Below, in pieces: positions 25,006 through 37,014 of a stretch of DNA of 64,000 bases. This stretch comes from Pontederia crassipes (taxonomy: Eukaryota; Streptophyta; Magnoliopsida; Commelinales; Pontederiaceae). The stretch lies in NCBI GenBank assembly GCA_030549335.1, contig CM060195.1:23688874-23752873 (forward strand), in the 5' to 3' direction. The translations under genes were made by a program, and so were the position numbers. The first letter of the stretch is position 1. Each line of letters starts with the position of its first letter. The notes under the pieces were generated by a model. That model was not told the origin of the DNA. It saw nothing but the letters and a program-made list of their open reading frames with translations, and did no database searches.

Positions 25006-25544
25006 GTAGAGTATTGTTGATGGATGAATTATACAAGCTTTTATTACTTATTGTCTAAATTGTGATATGACGGGACATGTATAAATCCTAGCATTCATAA
25101 ATCATTATTTTTCTTATTATGACAAAATGCATATTTTCTGTCATATAGAACTTATGTTATAGGATATGCATACATGTCTTTTGCATATTCTAAATAGGAC
25201 ACTATGCACCTTGGCCCCGTGTAGATAATCAAGAGTAAGGGCTCTAATGGTAACACAAGTCTCATGATGGGTGGCTGCACATGGCTAGAATGAATAATTA
25301 TTGTCACTATAGTGGAGTTATCAATCTCAGAAGACCTTTGTTGAACTTCTATAATAACTTAGAGTTTTATATACTTTTAAATGAGATTTTATGATGGTTT
25401 GTTTTCATTTTTACAATCAATCTTTATTGAAAGGTTTAATGCTTCCACAAGATTTTGTTATTATTATATTGTATGTCAAACGGACATGGAACATCGAAAT
25501 TATCAAATGACACTTTGCATTGTGGTGAATTTTGAGGTGTTACA
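24155..25544 (+). repeat. Decayed region ending in a gypsy 5' LTR terminus
   Basis: The segment ends GAGGTGTTACA at 25544, directly followed by a primer-binding-site-like sequence, so its right part should be the 5' LTR of the decayed gypsy element that follows. The left limit is unclear; TGCCACACC near 24364 is a candidate start. 24828-24960 and 25008-25135 are imperfect direct copies ('aagcttttattrcttattgtctaaatt', 'gggacatgt', 'cctagcattcat') on either side of an AT microsatellite. No gene is visible. Confidence 0.45.
24970..25013. repeat. (AT)n microsatellite, about 22 units
   Basis: An uninterrupted run of AT dinucleotides, likely variable in length between individuals. Confidence 0.95.
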
Positions 25545-25547
25545 TTT

Positions 25548-26899
25548 TGGCATCGAGGCATAACTAAGATCAAGTTTTCAAAGTTAGAAGACTCCAAGAT
25601 TAACAGTGATTATAGAAATTGCAGCCTAAGTCCATGTGAACAATCATGAGCAATGGTCAGAAGTCAAAGGTATGTCTTGCTAAGTTTATGATTTATTTTC
25701 CTAACCATTATATATATGTTAATTATTATTTTTTCTAAAGAGAATAGATATAAGAGGTTCTTCTAGTATTAATGCATTGAGTGAACAATAGGCCTTCCTA
25801 GAAGCTATGAACAGGTGGCTAGGGCCACGAAGAGGAGCTCTTGGTGATAAAACTACTCCTCTATTGAGAAGTTCTTTAAGATGAACACTCCTATCTTTAA
25901 TGGCGAGAGGAATCTAGACAAAGTTGAGGTCTGGTTGAACACCACTACTAATATGCTTCTGGTCGTGCATTGTTTTGTGAGACATAAGGTGAAGTTTGCC
26001 ACAAATCAGCTAGTGAACTAAGCAAGGCAATGATGGAAATCTGAGCTAAGAACACGGTTTGGCAATGATGAAATCACTTGGAAGTAGTTTATTGAAGCAT
26101 TTGAAAATTATTATCTCCCTGTGTATGTCAAAGAACAAAAGTAGGAAGAATTTATGAATCTACATAGATGAGTACTTGTTAAGTTTTTGAAGCTTGAAAA
26201 ATATAGTTCTTTGGAAAAAGATGGAGAGGGCAAGGATCTGGCAATTTGTTAAGGGGACTGAATATAGTGTTAAGGATGAATCTTATGCGTGGCATCCTTG
26301 GAACAATAACACATGCAATATCATGTGCTTCCAATCTAAAAAAGAGTATGAAAAATAAAAAAAAGATGAATGAGAGAAAACCATCTAGAAAATAATACCA
26401 TCAAGACAAGAAGAAAGGGAACAAAAATCAAAAGTTGCACCAGCCAGATGATGGTGTGAGAGGATCCCAATCTTATCCTCATTGTCATAACTTTCACAAT
26501 GAGAAGTGCCAAATGAAGGCTACAACCTGCTTGGAATGTGAAAAGATGTGTCACTTTATAGAAGATTGCCCAGAGTAACATGACAATCATCGAAAGAAGG
26601 GCAAGGCTGAGGTTGCAAACAACCAGTAGAGGGCACCCAAATGAATTTACACCACGCAAGTGGACGACACTTAGAGGTGCAATGACGTGATTCAAAGTAA
26701 TCTTCTAGTTGCTCAGCATTACATAAATGTGTTATTTGACTCGGGAAGAACTCACTCTTTTATCTCTTGTGACTTGGCCGATCTTTGAAGTATCGAGTTA
26801 GAAGAATTAAATTGGCAATTTAACATAGCAGCAACGATCAGAAACATTTCAACTCAGCATTACATCATGATAGAAGGCATCAACTACTCTTTAGTGCTT
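25548..26899 (+). pseudogene. Decayed Ty3/gypsy element: primer site, gag and protease remnants
   Basis: TGGCATCGAGGC at 25548-25559 is a degraded form of the initiator-Met-tRNA primer site, four bases after the LTR end. Translation of about 25860-26160 shows a gypsy gag core with several stop codons. About 26470-26575 encodes a zinc knuckle (CxxCx4Hx4C: CLEC..., H, ...DC). About 26735-26765 encodes the aspartic protease signature DSG-x-THSFIS. Many stops and frame changes show it is inactive. The continuation into reverse transcriptase lies beyond the nested LTR, from 31295. Confidence 0.8.
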
Positions 26900-28119
26900 T
26901 GATAATTGAGTAATTATGCATTAAGTTTGATGTGATTATCAACTTACTAGAGTTATATTTCTGGATATTTGATTATATATGTTAAAGACTTCAGAGTCTA
27001 CATCATTTCTTTACATGTTTCAGGAACTTCAGAGTTTCGATGAAGAAGGCGAGAAAGCACTAGGAAACGTGAAAAATATGGCAAGACCGTATTTTTTTAG
27101 CATACACCCATATTGGCAGTTGTCAGTCCGTATTACACTCGCACCAAGAAATACAGACTTCATATCAAGAAGCACTGGACCGTATCAACCACATGGAGGC
27201 CGTATTACACTTGTATCAGAAAATTAAAGCAATCATGTATGTATTGTTACCAACCAAATCATATCGTCTTAAGGGAAAATATGGCCGGACCATAGCGCTT
27301 TGATTGCGGCCATATTTTCCCTTGTTCGATCGTGTTGGGCTAATTTCTAGGGTATTTTGGGCATTATTGTAAACCTAATTTGAGGAGACTATAAAAGGGA
27401 TTTTTGAGGGAGTGAAAGGGGTCTAGACCTTGTTTTTAGGGAGATCAAGACGGCTTGGACGAACTCTTATTTTTCTTTACATTTATGTACCTTTTGTAGA
27501 CTTAATCTCATTTTTGTTTAATGAAATTTTTGTTTTGATGATTTCTTTCTCCATGCTTGACTAAACTTCTTTTTTTACAGTTTGATGAAACATAGGGTTG
27601 ATCATTAAGAAATATTTTTATTTGATTTGATGTGTTCTTTGTCTTTGATGTGCTTGACGAATTTCTTATATTAGATTGGCCACTTAATTAAGCAACTTAA
27701 GAGCTTTTTATTACGAAATAGTTCATTAAGATTAGTTACAGTGAATGACATGAAATGTGTTATTTCTTTAAAATAAGGAGAATCATTTTACAAATGAATC
27801 TTGGTTTAGAAATGCAATTAAAATAATTTAAATTATCATGAAAGTACGTGCTTATTATTTTAATTGGAATTGTGTTTATCTGAAAATGAGATGCATGACT
27901 TTTGAAGATTGAGTAGAACACTCATCAACTTATTATCTCCAAATTTCCTAAGATCAATACCCTAGGTGGATTCAAAACCTTAAAACTTTTGTTCTCATTT
28001 TCACTTATAATCAATTCTCGTTCTTTCTCGTCGTTCAATTTTTCTTCACTCATTTTGGCACTTCATTTTTATTTAGTTATTATTATTTGTCTCTTTTCTG
28101 ACCATTTAGATATCCTTAG

Positions 28120-31100
28120 TGTAACACCCCACGATTTTATCAAGGGTAATATAGTATTATTATAATTCAATTAGAGTGTTTGATGGATTGAAGATAATTA
28201 AATCCCATTGGGAGAGGAGTCATAATTAGATTGAGATTAGGGATTTCAATTTGATTTGAAGTCTAAAAGAATATTTAATGAATATAGGACTCACAAATAG
28301 GATAGGATTGAAAGTCTCATGACTTAGAAATATTTCAGCCATTAAAAATAATATTTATTATTAATTTAATTTAAAAATTAGATGATAAATTATTATGGAA
28401 TTAAATAATTTTGAAAATAAAGAAAAAATTTTGGGGAGGAATTAAATTGGAGGTAAGATTTATTAAATGATTATTTAATTAATTTCAGAATTTATTAAAA
28501 TAAGAATACATGAGAATTAGTTAAAGAGATTAATTAGATGATTAAATTTGAATGAGATTAGATATTATAATTAGAGTGTAATTAAGAATTTTAAAAATCC
28601 TATAATAGGGAGGTTAGGGCCGGTCCTCGGCCAGAATTATTTTCTCTTCAAGGCATGGCTTCTAGACAAGAACAAGGAAGACGGGCGACGTTCTTATAGG
28701 TATGTGGATCCTGTTTCATCCTTCTGTGACGTCTTGATTTTACCACATGTTGATTTAACTCTTAGTCCGCACGTTCATCTAACTCTTAGTAGAATTAGTG
28801 GATTGCTTTGACGTTTTGTCTCACGTCAAACACCGGAAAAAAAATGATTTGTCAAAAACTGATTGGACATGACAAACATAGATAGAGAGACGTGACATGA
28901 AAAAAAAAAAAGAGAAGAAAACCATGCACAAGGTTTTCTGCCGATACAACGTGAGATAGCAAGATGGTGAGAGAAGATATAAAGAAATTATTTTACTTGA
29001 TTTTTTGGAAAAAAAGGGGAAAAAGAGATCTGTAAAAATGATTAGAGATAGAAAGAAATAGAGAGAGAGGAGAATGGAATCCAAAGAGAGGAAAAAAGAA
29101 CATGCGTGTACGGTGATGAGAAGAGACAAATGTATAGAAGAAAGAAGAAATATATTTTTCTTTCATTTATGATGTTCTTTTTATAAAACGTTCTTTTATT
29201 AAATTTGTTGGTTAGGAAAAAAATATATATAGAGGGAAAGGACCGAAAGCAATTACCATCAAAAGTTCGACGATCGTGCAATCCGCTGACGACAGAAAAT
29301 ATAGTTAAATTTTCAGCCAATTTGAGGTACGTAGAGGGATCCATATGGCGTTGATTTTCCGCGACATGGACCCTGAACTCTTCTCTATTTTATAGAGATT
29401 TCATTATTTATTATTTGCATCTATTAGACATCGTATGACATAAATAGGATGACCGAAAGTTGTCATAAACATAATTTCATGATGGCGATAGAACTCAGCT
29501 CGGGTTCTGTTCTCCCCGGCACGAATTTAACAAAATTCAAACCGAATTATAGGAGGAACCGGATGGAGTTCTAGGAACTCGGCTTGGGTTTCCGTAGGCA
29601 TGGCTTGGGTTCTCTTACCCGAGTATGATGCAAGATTAGATTAATAGAATTGTAGCGAGTTTCGGCGTACCGGACCCGGGTTTCGAAGACTTATTGATAA
29701 TGGATTGAAATCGAGCCGATCCGGCTCGAGTATTGGATGACTGATATGGAATTGGACAAAGACAGACCCGACCAAAATTTTACCAGACCCGACCCGGGTT
29801 CTGAAATAGAAATTGGAGAAAGTGAAATAGATGAACCGACCCAGATTGATCATAGTGTGGGCTGAATTTCGAGAATTTAAAACATATTGTTAAATCATTA
29901 TTTAAGTTTAATTGCATTATTTAATAGCATTGATTGTTCATGACCATGCATTGATATGTATTGGTCTAGCGATTGTGATTGTTATGTTGTTTGATGTTAA
30001 TCAACTATAATATTAATACGCTAATTGATAATAATTGATTTTGGATTCATGGCCTATTGTTCAATTGGCATAAATTGATAAATAATGGGACTATTGATAT
30101 TGATTGTGCATCGTCCAAGTGACGTATGAAAAATTGCTACAATTGAATTGTTAAATTGATAATTGAGATCTTCATGGTCAATGGAGGTCGTTATGGTCGA
30201 TGAAAACTCTCGTAGTCGATAGAGACCCTTGTGGTCAATTGAGACCTTTATGGTCGATGGAGGCTCATGGAGTCGATTGTTGATAGAGGTCTTTGTGGTC
30301 GATTGAGGCCTTTATGGTCGATGGAGGTTCATGGAGTCGATTGTTAATAGAGGCCTTTGTGGTCGATTGAAGCCTTTATGGTCGATGGAGGCCCTCGTGG
30401 TCGATGGAGATCCTTGTGATCGATGGAGTTCCATTATGGTCGATGGAGATCGTTATGGTCGATGGATGTGTTCACAATTGAATTGAATTATTAATTGAGT
30501 TGTTAATTGAATTGAATTGCATTGTTGATTGAATTGCGCCCTAGTGGCTAAGTAATAATTAAATTGCTCCCTAATGGATGATGGAAAATTGAATAGATAA
30601 ATTGTTAATAGAGATGATAATTGATAATTATTTATTGTGGCCTTCATCGACTTATGGCCAATTGGTAATTGATTTAAAATGATTGAATCGAATTGAATGT
30701 ATATTGGTCATCAGTAATTGATTATATGGATAATTACTATGATTGGTCAAATTGTTTATGATTTATTGATTATTGTCAATGTTGTCTATTCTGACCAATT
30801 ATATATTATTGTTTGTTAATAATATTGATATTGACCATGGTTCATACTGTTTATTGTTATGGGTGATCCTACGTACTGAGTTATCTCATTAGATTTTGCT
30901 CTTGTATTTGGATCCATACAGGTAATCGTGATGGCGATGGTGAGACGGTTGATGGCTCTTCTGACGAGTGACATGCACATGAATATAGGGTCCATTATTG
31001 TATAGACGTGGACCCTAACCCACAGGTTATTGAACATGGTATAAATATCTTCCGCATATTGTAATAGAATATTGTAAATTAGTCTTCCGCTTAAGCTAGT

Positions 31101-31193
31101 TTATTGACTGGACAAAGTCAGGGTATAGAATTGAGTGGCATCGCCGAGATAGCCTTTCTGGGCAGGTGAAAAAAAAAATCTCGGAGCATTACA
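28120..31193 (+). mobile_element. Solo LTR, family F, nested in family E (3,074 bp, TSD CTTAG)
   Basis: It starts TGTAACACCCC at 28120 and ends GGAGCATTACA at 31193, with CTTAG at 28115-28119 and 31194-31198. A TATA-like CTATAATAGG near 28600 before a CT-rich leader suggests plus orientation. It contains a minisatellite (30165-30475) and a GC-richer segment with GACCCGG/CTCGG motifs (29480-29850) that resembles 34660-34980 in the solo LTR at 33103. Confidence 0.88.
30165..30475. repeat. GGTCGATGGAG minisatellite, about 15 units
   Basis: Units of 19-22 bp built on TTATGGTCGATGGAGGCC. Within it, a block of about 64-66 bp containing 'catggagtcgattgttratagagg' occurs twice (about 30265 and 30330), indicating higher-order duplication. 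It lies inside solo LTR F. Confidence 0.85.
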
Positions 31194-31294
31194 CTTAGAG
31201 TCATATGATTTTAATACTTGAACTCTTCCCTGTGGGGCGATATGTTATGTACTACGACATGACTCCGTACACTTGCGAGAGATTTGCCATGCTT

Positions 31295-31800
31295 CTAATG
31301 GTAGACTATGATATTATATTAGTTATCCTACCATGATGCTCATATGTGGGGCAACACAAGAAAAATCAAAATAAAAAGGGTGGAAGTCCCTTAATCATCT
31401 TTAGGAGAGCACCATCATAACAAAAGAAGATGACGGGGATTTTTGACAAGCATAGTTGAAACAGATTTTCAACGGAAGCCTCTTTAGGAGATTGATGTGG
31501 TGCAGGAATTTTCAGATGTATTTCCCAATGAATTCTCAAGATTACCTGCCTATTGAAAGAATTATTTTAACATTAAAGCTCACATATAGACTAGCACCTA
31601 CAAAAATGAAGGAATAAGGCACACTTGCAAGAATTTTTGACTTAGGGATTTATTCGATCAAGTGTGTCACTATGGGGCGCACCTGTGATAAAGAAGGACG
31701 AATCATTAAGACTCTGTATTGATTGTGTAATATTGAATAAGGTGAGAAGAACAAGTATTCATTTCATCGCGTATATGAAATGTTTTATAAACTGTCATCA
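31295..31800 (+). pseudogene. Decayed Ty3/gypsy reverse transcriptase N-terminal remnant
   Basis: This continues the element broken at 26899. Near 31300-31330 it encodes the YDIIL motif that links protease and polymerase. About 31500-31540 encodes the EFSDVFP motif, and 31660-31745 GAPVIKKD followed by LRLCIDCVILNKV, the start of the gypsy reverse transcriptase domain. It contains stops and frame changes. RNase H and integrase were not recognised downstream. Confidence 0.75.
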
Positions 31801-33097
31801 ACATCTATGTTCTTAAATATATGCCTGGGCTGACGTTAGATCCAAGAAATGGACGATTCCTTGACCAAGCAAATGTTCGAAGATCTTAGACCTTTGTCTC
31901 ATGTTAATTATTGAGCGACTACTACTCTCGCCGGACATCCAAAGAATCTTGTGTCAATTTTGATGATTGGAACCAAATTACGTACAAAAAAATAATGGAT
32001 GTACCTATAGAGTGGATGATTGATCCTATTATTATATATCTGAAAGACCATCACACTATCTCCAACTCAAAGATCGGATGCCCGAAAATCATTATCAATC
32101 GTCCAGACTATAGTTCACAAACTCTTGAGTTTGGGACTTAAACTCTTACGAGTTCACGAGTTTAGCCATGAAATTCAGTAAACTCATAGTCGAATTGAAC
32201 TTGATGCTAAACTCGGATAGACTCGGGTAAACTCGCTAAACTTTACAGGTAGAATCATTAGATTCAAAAGTTAAACATTTAACCAAGATTTGATGTCACA
32301 ATAGAAATTAAAATAGCATTGAACCTTTATGATTTAATTACTAAGAATACTTCTTATTGCAAAAATATCATAGACTCAAAAGTTGAACACCTCATTCATT
32401 ACTTAGAGTGTTGAAACAAAGTATTTAAAAATAAAGTAAAAAATGAGAGCATTATATTGGTTCATATAGTGATTTTGATTTAATAATAATTTTTGAATTA
32501 ATATTCTTATTTAGTGATTTATCAAAGTATTGGAATTACTATTCTGGCTCATTGCTATTTAGTAGTTATCATTGCTCCCTCCTCATGATTGATTGGACAT
32601 TGATTCCAAGCATTGAGACAATAACATATAGATGAGACAAATTTTTGTCACTTCCCTTGAACTGTACTCTTTTTCTCAACTGTCATCAAATTTTACTTTG
32701 TAACAAAACTATCTTCCAACTATTAATTTATTTCACATAAGGTCCTTGTATGTTAATAGTTGGAGAATAAGATACAAGTAAATTGAGAAAAAATGAGGTA
32801 AAGTTCAAGGGTAATTGGTGAAATTTATTCCACAAAGATCAAATCATTACATCAACGTTTTATCGAGGATTGAATCATAACATTGATTTATGAATTCATC
32901 TAATGACCTTATTTAAGATTTGATTATGAAATAAACTCTTATTACATTGATGTTCATATGAAGTAGATTATGCTTACTAATACTTGATTTAATTGTGTTT
33001 AAAGCTTTCATTGATAATTAGTTATATTGATTCCATGTTATTATCATGCTTAACCTATTGTGATAATTGTTTATTGATTTATTATTTCTCTACTGGA
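31801..33097. other. Repeat-derived DNA, no gene seen
   Basis: Decayed sequence right of the reverse transcriptase remnant. 32110-32245 is dense in AAACTC/GAGTTT motifs. The rest is AT-rich and resembles worn LTR sequence. The 76-codon ORF at 31911 is unlike known proteins. Confidence 0.4.
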
Positions 33098-33102
33098 CTA
33101 TG

Positions 33103-35495
33103 TGTAATGCCCCCAAATCGCACCCCGTCACGTGACAGAATACGCTTCGAAGACGCTACGGATCATACTTACGTGTACATCATATTGACATAAAAATAAG
33201 ACTTTGACTAGTCAACTTAACTTTATATAAAAGCAGAAAACTAATCATCAATATTAATGCTAAAAAGAGTGTAACATCGTAATATGCGACAGACTAATAA
33301 AGAACATCATATGAGTCCAAAGGAATTAATACATCAATCTAATATGCGGAAAAGTAAACCTATTCCATAATCTGAAGGATTCAAGACACCTATGTGTAAC
33401 CACCACGAGCTCGATCGGTCACCATTGATCACATTCATCATTTGGACATGGTTCTGCATTTAAGAGCATGCAGGGGAGAAACCTCCCTATGAGTTTTGCA
33501 ACTTAGTATGGAAGTAAAGTAAAGACAATCATAAAATCATGATACTACACAAGAATCATAATAACATCATCATCATGTAAGAATCATAATAACATCATCA
33601 TCATGTAAGAATAATAATAACAGCATCATCATCAATCAATGTGTCATCTTCTTGAGATCATAAGATCAAGCATCAGGATAAATTATAATAAATCATTATA
33701 AAATGGCAAACGTCGATCATCATGATTATGAGGCCATCATCATATAAAGAATAATGAGAAATCATTGTACGAACATAGATAATTATGAATTGAATCATCT
33801 TTGTTAAAGCATATTGATAATAGATTAGGAGATCATGGAAAGACCATCATAAAAGTGGCAAGAGCCAATAATCATCATAAGGAGATTTCATTGTTAATAT
33901 GCTTCATCTTCTTCATCATATTATTATTCCTCTTTGACTTATAGTGGGGTATATTTCAACTCACCGGGAGGTCTACCTCAACCCATCCATCATCATTATG
34001 ATAACTAACAAAGCCAACTCATAATTGATCGTAGTTAGTCTATAACTGACCGTAATCAGTCCATACTTAGTCTTCACCAATCCATCATAACAAGAGCTCT
34101 CCATTTAACATTTTCCAATTTTTATCTTGCAGCTTTTAATTAATCTTTATAAGGACTCAAGAGTGTGATCAGAATTTAGATCATCATATGAAAGAATCAA
34201 ATAGTGATAATAATCAAGGGTCGCAATGATCATAATCACATAAGGTTTGATCAACACTACATGTAGAATCATAGAGAGTAATTATAGGCGCATGAACATC
34301 ATAATCATCATCATAACATAAATCAGGATTCATAAGACATTATCAACAAAATTAAAGGATGTGATTGGATCTAGATTGAAGGATGTGATTGGATCTAGAT
34401 TGAATCATCATCATCATAAGGAGAGTCATAATCGAGTCATCATATATGAAGAATCTAAAGGATCATGAGATCCTTATTATCTGAAGGTCTCGATTTGAGC
34501 ATCATCTTCAAAGCCATGTAAGACTTAAATCAAAGCTATAAGATATGATTAATGGGAGTAATCAGAGAGAATAAATCTATCAATCATCATCATATCATAA
34601 ATAGGGATTAAACCCATGAGTCCGGGGTCAAAGAATCATCAAAATCATCGTCTTAGAGTCAGAACTCGGGCCGAGTGTCAAGGGAACCCAGGCTGAGTTC
34701 ATCCGACATTAACAGAAGAAATCATGGGTAAACTCGGGCTAGGTTTGGGTCATACCCGAGCCAGGTCGGGCATCGTCGAGTCGAGGCTATTGTCGAGCCC
34801 TACTGCCTTCGTCATGGGTGGAACCCGGGTCGGGTTATCCTTAACTCGGGCTGGGTTCATCCTGTTACAGAGCTCCGAGAGCGTCGGCGATGGCGGATCC
34901 GGACCGAGTTTTGTCGAACTCGGTTCGGGCATGGACCTACCCGGGCCGAGTTACAAGGAATCCGGACTGGGTTTCACTGCGTAGAAATAGTGTGACAGAA
35001 AATGGTTGTTTTCCGATCATTTTTTCGGCGATGGCTATCATCATGCATCATTGTAAATCATAGTACTATAACTTGGGATTAGCTAGGGCATGCTTCAAGC
35101 CTAAAATTCAGATTCTATGATGAATCAACCATAGTTCCATATCTTGCATGTTTTTGTCCAAGAAATTGTTTACTCTATTCTTCTTCTTCCTCTTTCTCCG
35201 GCTGCTCCTCTCGGCGTCTAAGTTCTCTGGTTGGTTCCTTATTGGCGGCAGCAATCACGTGCGAGGGGAGGTCGAGAGAGATGACCAAAAAGAGGAAGAA
35301 ATTAGGGCCAGCTTGTGGGAAAAATAAGGGGTTGCATGCTTTTTTATCCCATATTTATTAGGGAGGAATTTGAGAACAATTGAGACTTCAAGATTTGATT
35401 CAATCCTCTCAAATTTCAAGACTTTGTTTCCTATTTTTTCTTTTCTTCTATTTGGTTTTTATCTTCTTTTTTTTTATGAAGTCTCAGGCATTACA
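33103..35495 (-). mobile_element. Solo LTR, family G (2,393 bp, TSD CTATG)
   Basis: It starts TGTAATGCCCCC and ends CAGGCATTACA, giving 9-bp terminal inverted repeats (TGTAATGCC/GGCATTACA). CTATG flanks it at 33098-33102 and 35496-35500. The plus-strand start resembles that of the element at 37015, so it is probably on the minus strand. It is rich in ATCATC triplets (33530-34600) and has a GC-richer stretch at 34660-34980 with CTCGGGCCGAGT motifs, where the two overlapping ORFs are compositional. Confidence 0.88.
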
Positions 35496-35500
35496 CTATG

Positions 35501-36478
35501 AATCTCACTGAGATATAATTTTTCCTAAGTTAATCTTGCATGTAATTAGTGAAGTGAAGATGGATCCAAAGCATCACTAATAATGATTATGTGTACATAG
35601 GTTAATTCGAAAGTGCCATCATCATTTATTATCATATAGTTTTTTTTCCAAAAACTATTGAATTGCTATAAATTCCATGACTATTGAACTTCCTTGATGT
35701 TAAGATAACATATAAGAATTTTGGGCTCCCTTTTTATTGGATATTTCAGCTTTGTTTCCAAGTTTTTCCCATTTTTATGTTGATTAAAGAATCAATAAAT
35801 ATTTTGATTAATTTTATTACATAATAACATCCTCCAGATGGTGGTGTCTGATTTGGAGCATTAGAAATATTTTTTTCTAAAAAGAAGATTGTTACAAATA
35901 ACATTGGCCTGGAAATTTCAAAGTTTTGACAAAATGGCGGGATATAATTGCCTTTATACAAGGATATCAATAGAAAATCTGAAATGCCTTTTTCTTTTAG
36001 AAAAAAATAAATTTTTAGCCCAAAATTTTAAGGTTTCTGCAAAACAACACGATAAATAAAAATTTAGCTAGGACTATCGACTTAGGATCGAGCCGGATCG
36101 AATATGAATTAAAAAATTTTAACCAAAGTGATTCGACTCGACTCAACTCGATGATCTAGCTTTTTTATTTTTTATTTAAATTAATTTATTTTTATTTACT
36201 TTAGAGATTTTATGTGAATACAATTTAAAAAATATGAAAAATAAATACATTAAAATCTATTAAATAATATTAAATAAATAAATATTATTTTATGGTTTAA
36301 AATAAAATAATAAATATATTTTATGTTAATATTTAAAATAAAAATATAAAAAGATGATTGAATAATTCAACAATCTGACCTGACCACATCTGAAGTTCGA
36401 ATTGAATTCCATGCCTAAAAGTCAATTCGATCCAATCATAGGGTCGAATGTGGATAGGGCTTGGTCCAATTGTGAAAG
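35501..36478. other. Upstream flank of calmodulin, no gene seen
   Basis: AT-rich, with a short GC-richer patch near 36070-36150 and 36380-36450. No coding signal. Together with 36480-37009 it would be the original promoter-proximal region of the calmodulin gene. Confidence 0.4.
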
Positions 36479-36479
36479 A

Positions 36480-36955
36480 AAATAATCTTTATAAATTTTT
36501 CGCATTTAACCATAAACTACCAATTTATTTTTTTGTATTCCTAAACTATTACAATTTTTTCACTTTAGTCCTTTTGTTTATTTTTGTTACGTTTTCTGTT
36601 ACTTCCCTTTTTTCATTTATGAAAAGACTAAATTACCCCTCCCATTTGAAAAACATGAAATAACAAATATAAAAAATAAAAAAACATTGGAAGCATTAAT
36701 GTGGTAAATGTTTTTTGTCATTTATGAAAAAGACTAAATTATCCTCCCCTATTTTTTTCCTTTATTTTAGTTTTTCTATTTATTATTTGATGCGTTATGA
36801 AGGGAGGAATAATTTAATTTTTTATAAATAGAAAAGATTAAAAGTACTAGAAAATATAACAAAAGTAGACGAAAGCAAGAATATCGTGATAGTTTAGAGA
36901 TAAAAAAATAAGTTTGTAATTTGAGGTTAGGTTTATAGAAATAACTCTGAAGAAA
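36480..36955. mobile_element. Fold-back (long imperfect inverted repeat) element
   Basis: The left arm (about 36480-36650) and right arm (about 36775-36950) are reverse complements with moderate mismatch: 'ctttataaa', 'taaactaccaatttatttttttgtattcctaaactat' (interrupted), 'tttagtcctttt' and 'aaattacccctcccat' have counterparts in inverted order on the right. The loop is about 120 bp and also AT-rich. Such hairpin MITEs are frequent in plant promoters and can give rise to small RNAs. Flanking duplications are not clear. Confidence 0.65.
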
Positions 36956-37002
36956 AAAAATAAACGTTCGTTAAACTGCCATCTGGGAGGCGCAGGGTTT
37001 GC

Positions 37003-37010
37003 TATAAAAT
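37003..37010 (+). promoter_or_regulatory. TATA box probably belonging to calmodulin, now displaced
   Basis: TATAAAAT lies immediately left of the retrotransposon insertion, and its last base is the first base of the TAAAG target-site duplication. In the uninterrupted site it would be followed by AAAGATAGTTGG and then the GC-rich calmodulin leader, with transcription expected 25-35 bases downstream, near present position 44240-44250. The TATA role is an inference from spacing. Confidence 0.6.
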
Positions 37011-37014
37011 AAAG

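Larger units (their letters stand above)
26900..31289 (+). mobile_element. Solo LTR, family E, inserted in the gypsy remnant (4,390 bp with nested LTR, TSD TGCTT)
   Basis: It starts TGATAATTGAG at 26900 and ends GATTTGCCA at 31289. TGCTT flanks it at 26895-26899 and 31290-31294. When the flanks are placed together, the gypsy protease-to-polymerase region becomes continuous (the YDIIL motif directly follows), which confirms the site. Its own LTR is about 1.3 kb. It has a plus-strand core promoter (CTATAAAAGGG near 27390), a T-rich leader, the stretch around 27550-27600 typical of plant gypsy LTRs of the Athila/Ogre kind, and a 3' part with 'cttccctgtgggg'. No genes. Confidence 0.85.

Noticed and set aside
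30165..30475. Short repeated units as a CRISPR array or centromeric satellite
   Set aside because: A minisatellite of 19-22 bp confined to one LTR. No spacers, and far too short for a satellite domain.
34724..34984. 86-codon ORF and its reverse-strand partner
   Set aside because: Lies in a GC-richer stretch of CTCGGG/CCGAGT motifs inside a solo LTR. Both strands are open and no protein similarity is recognised.
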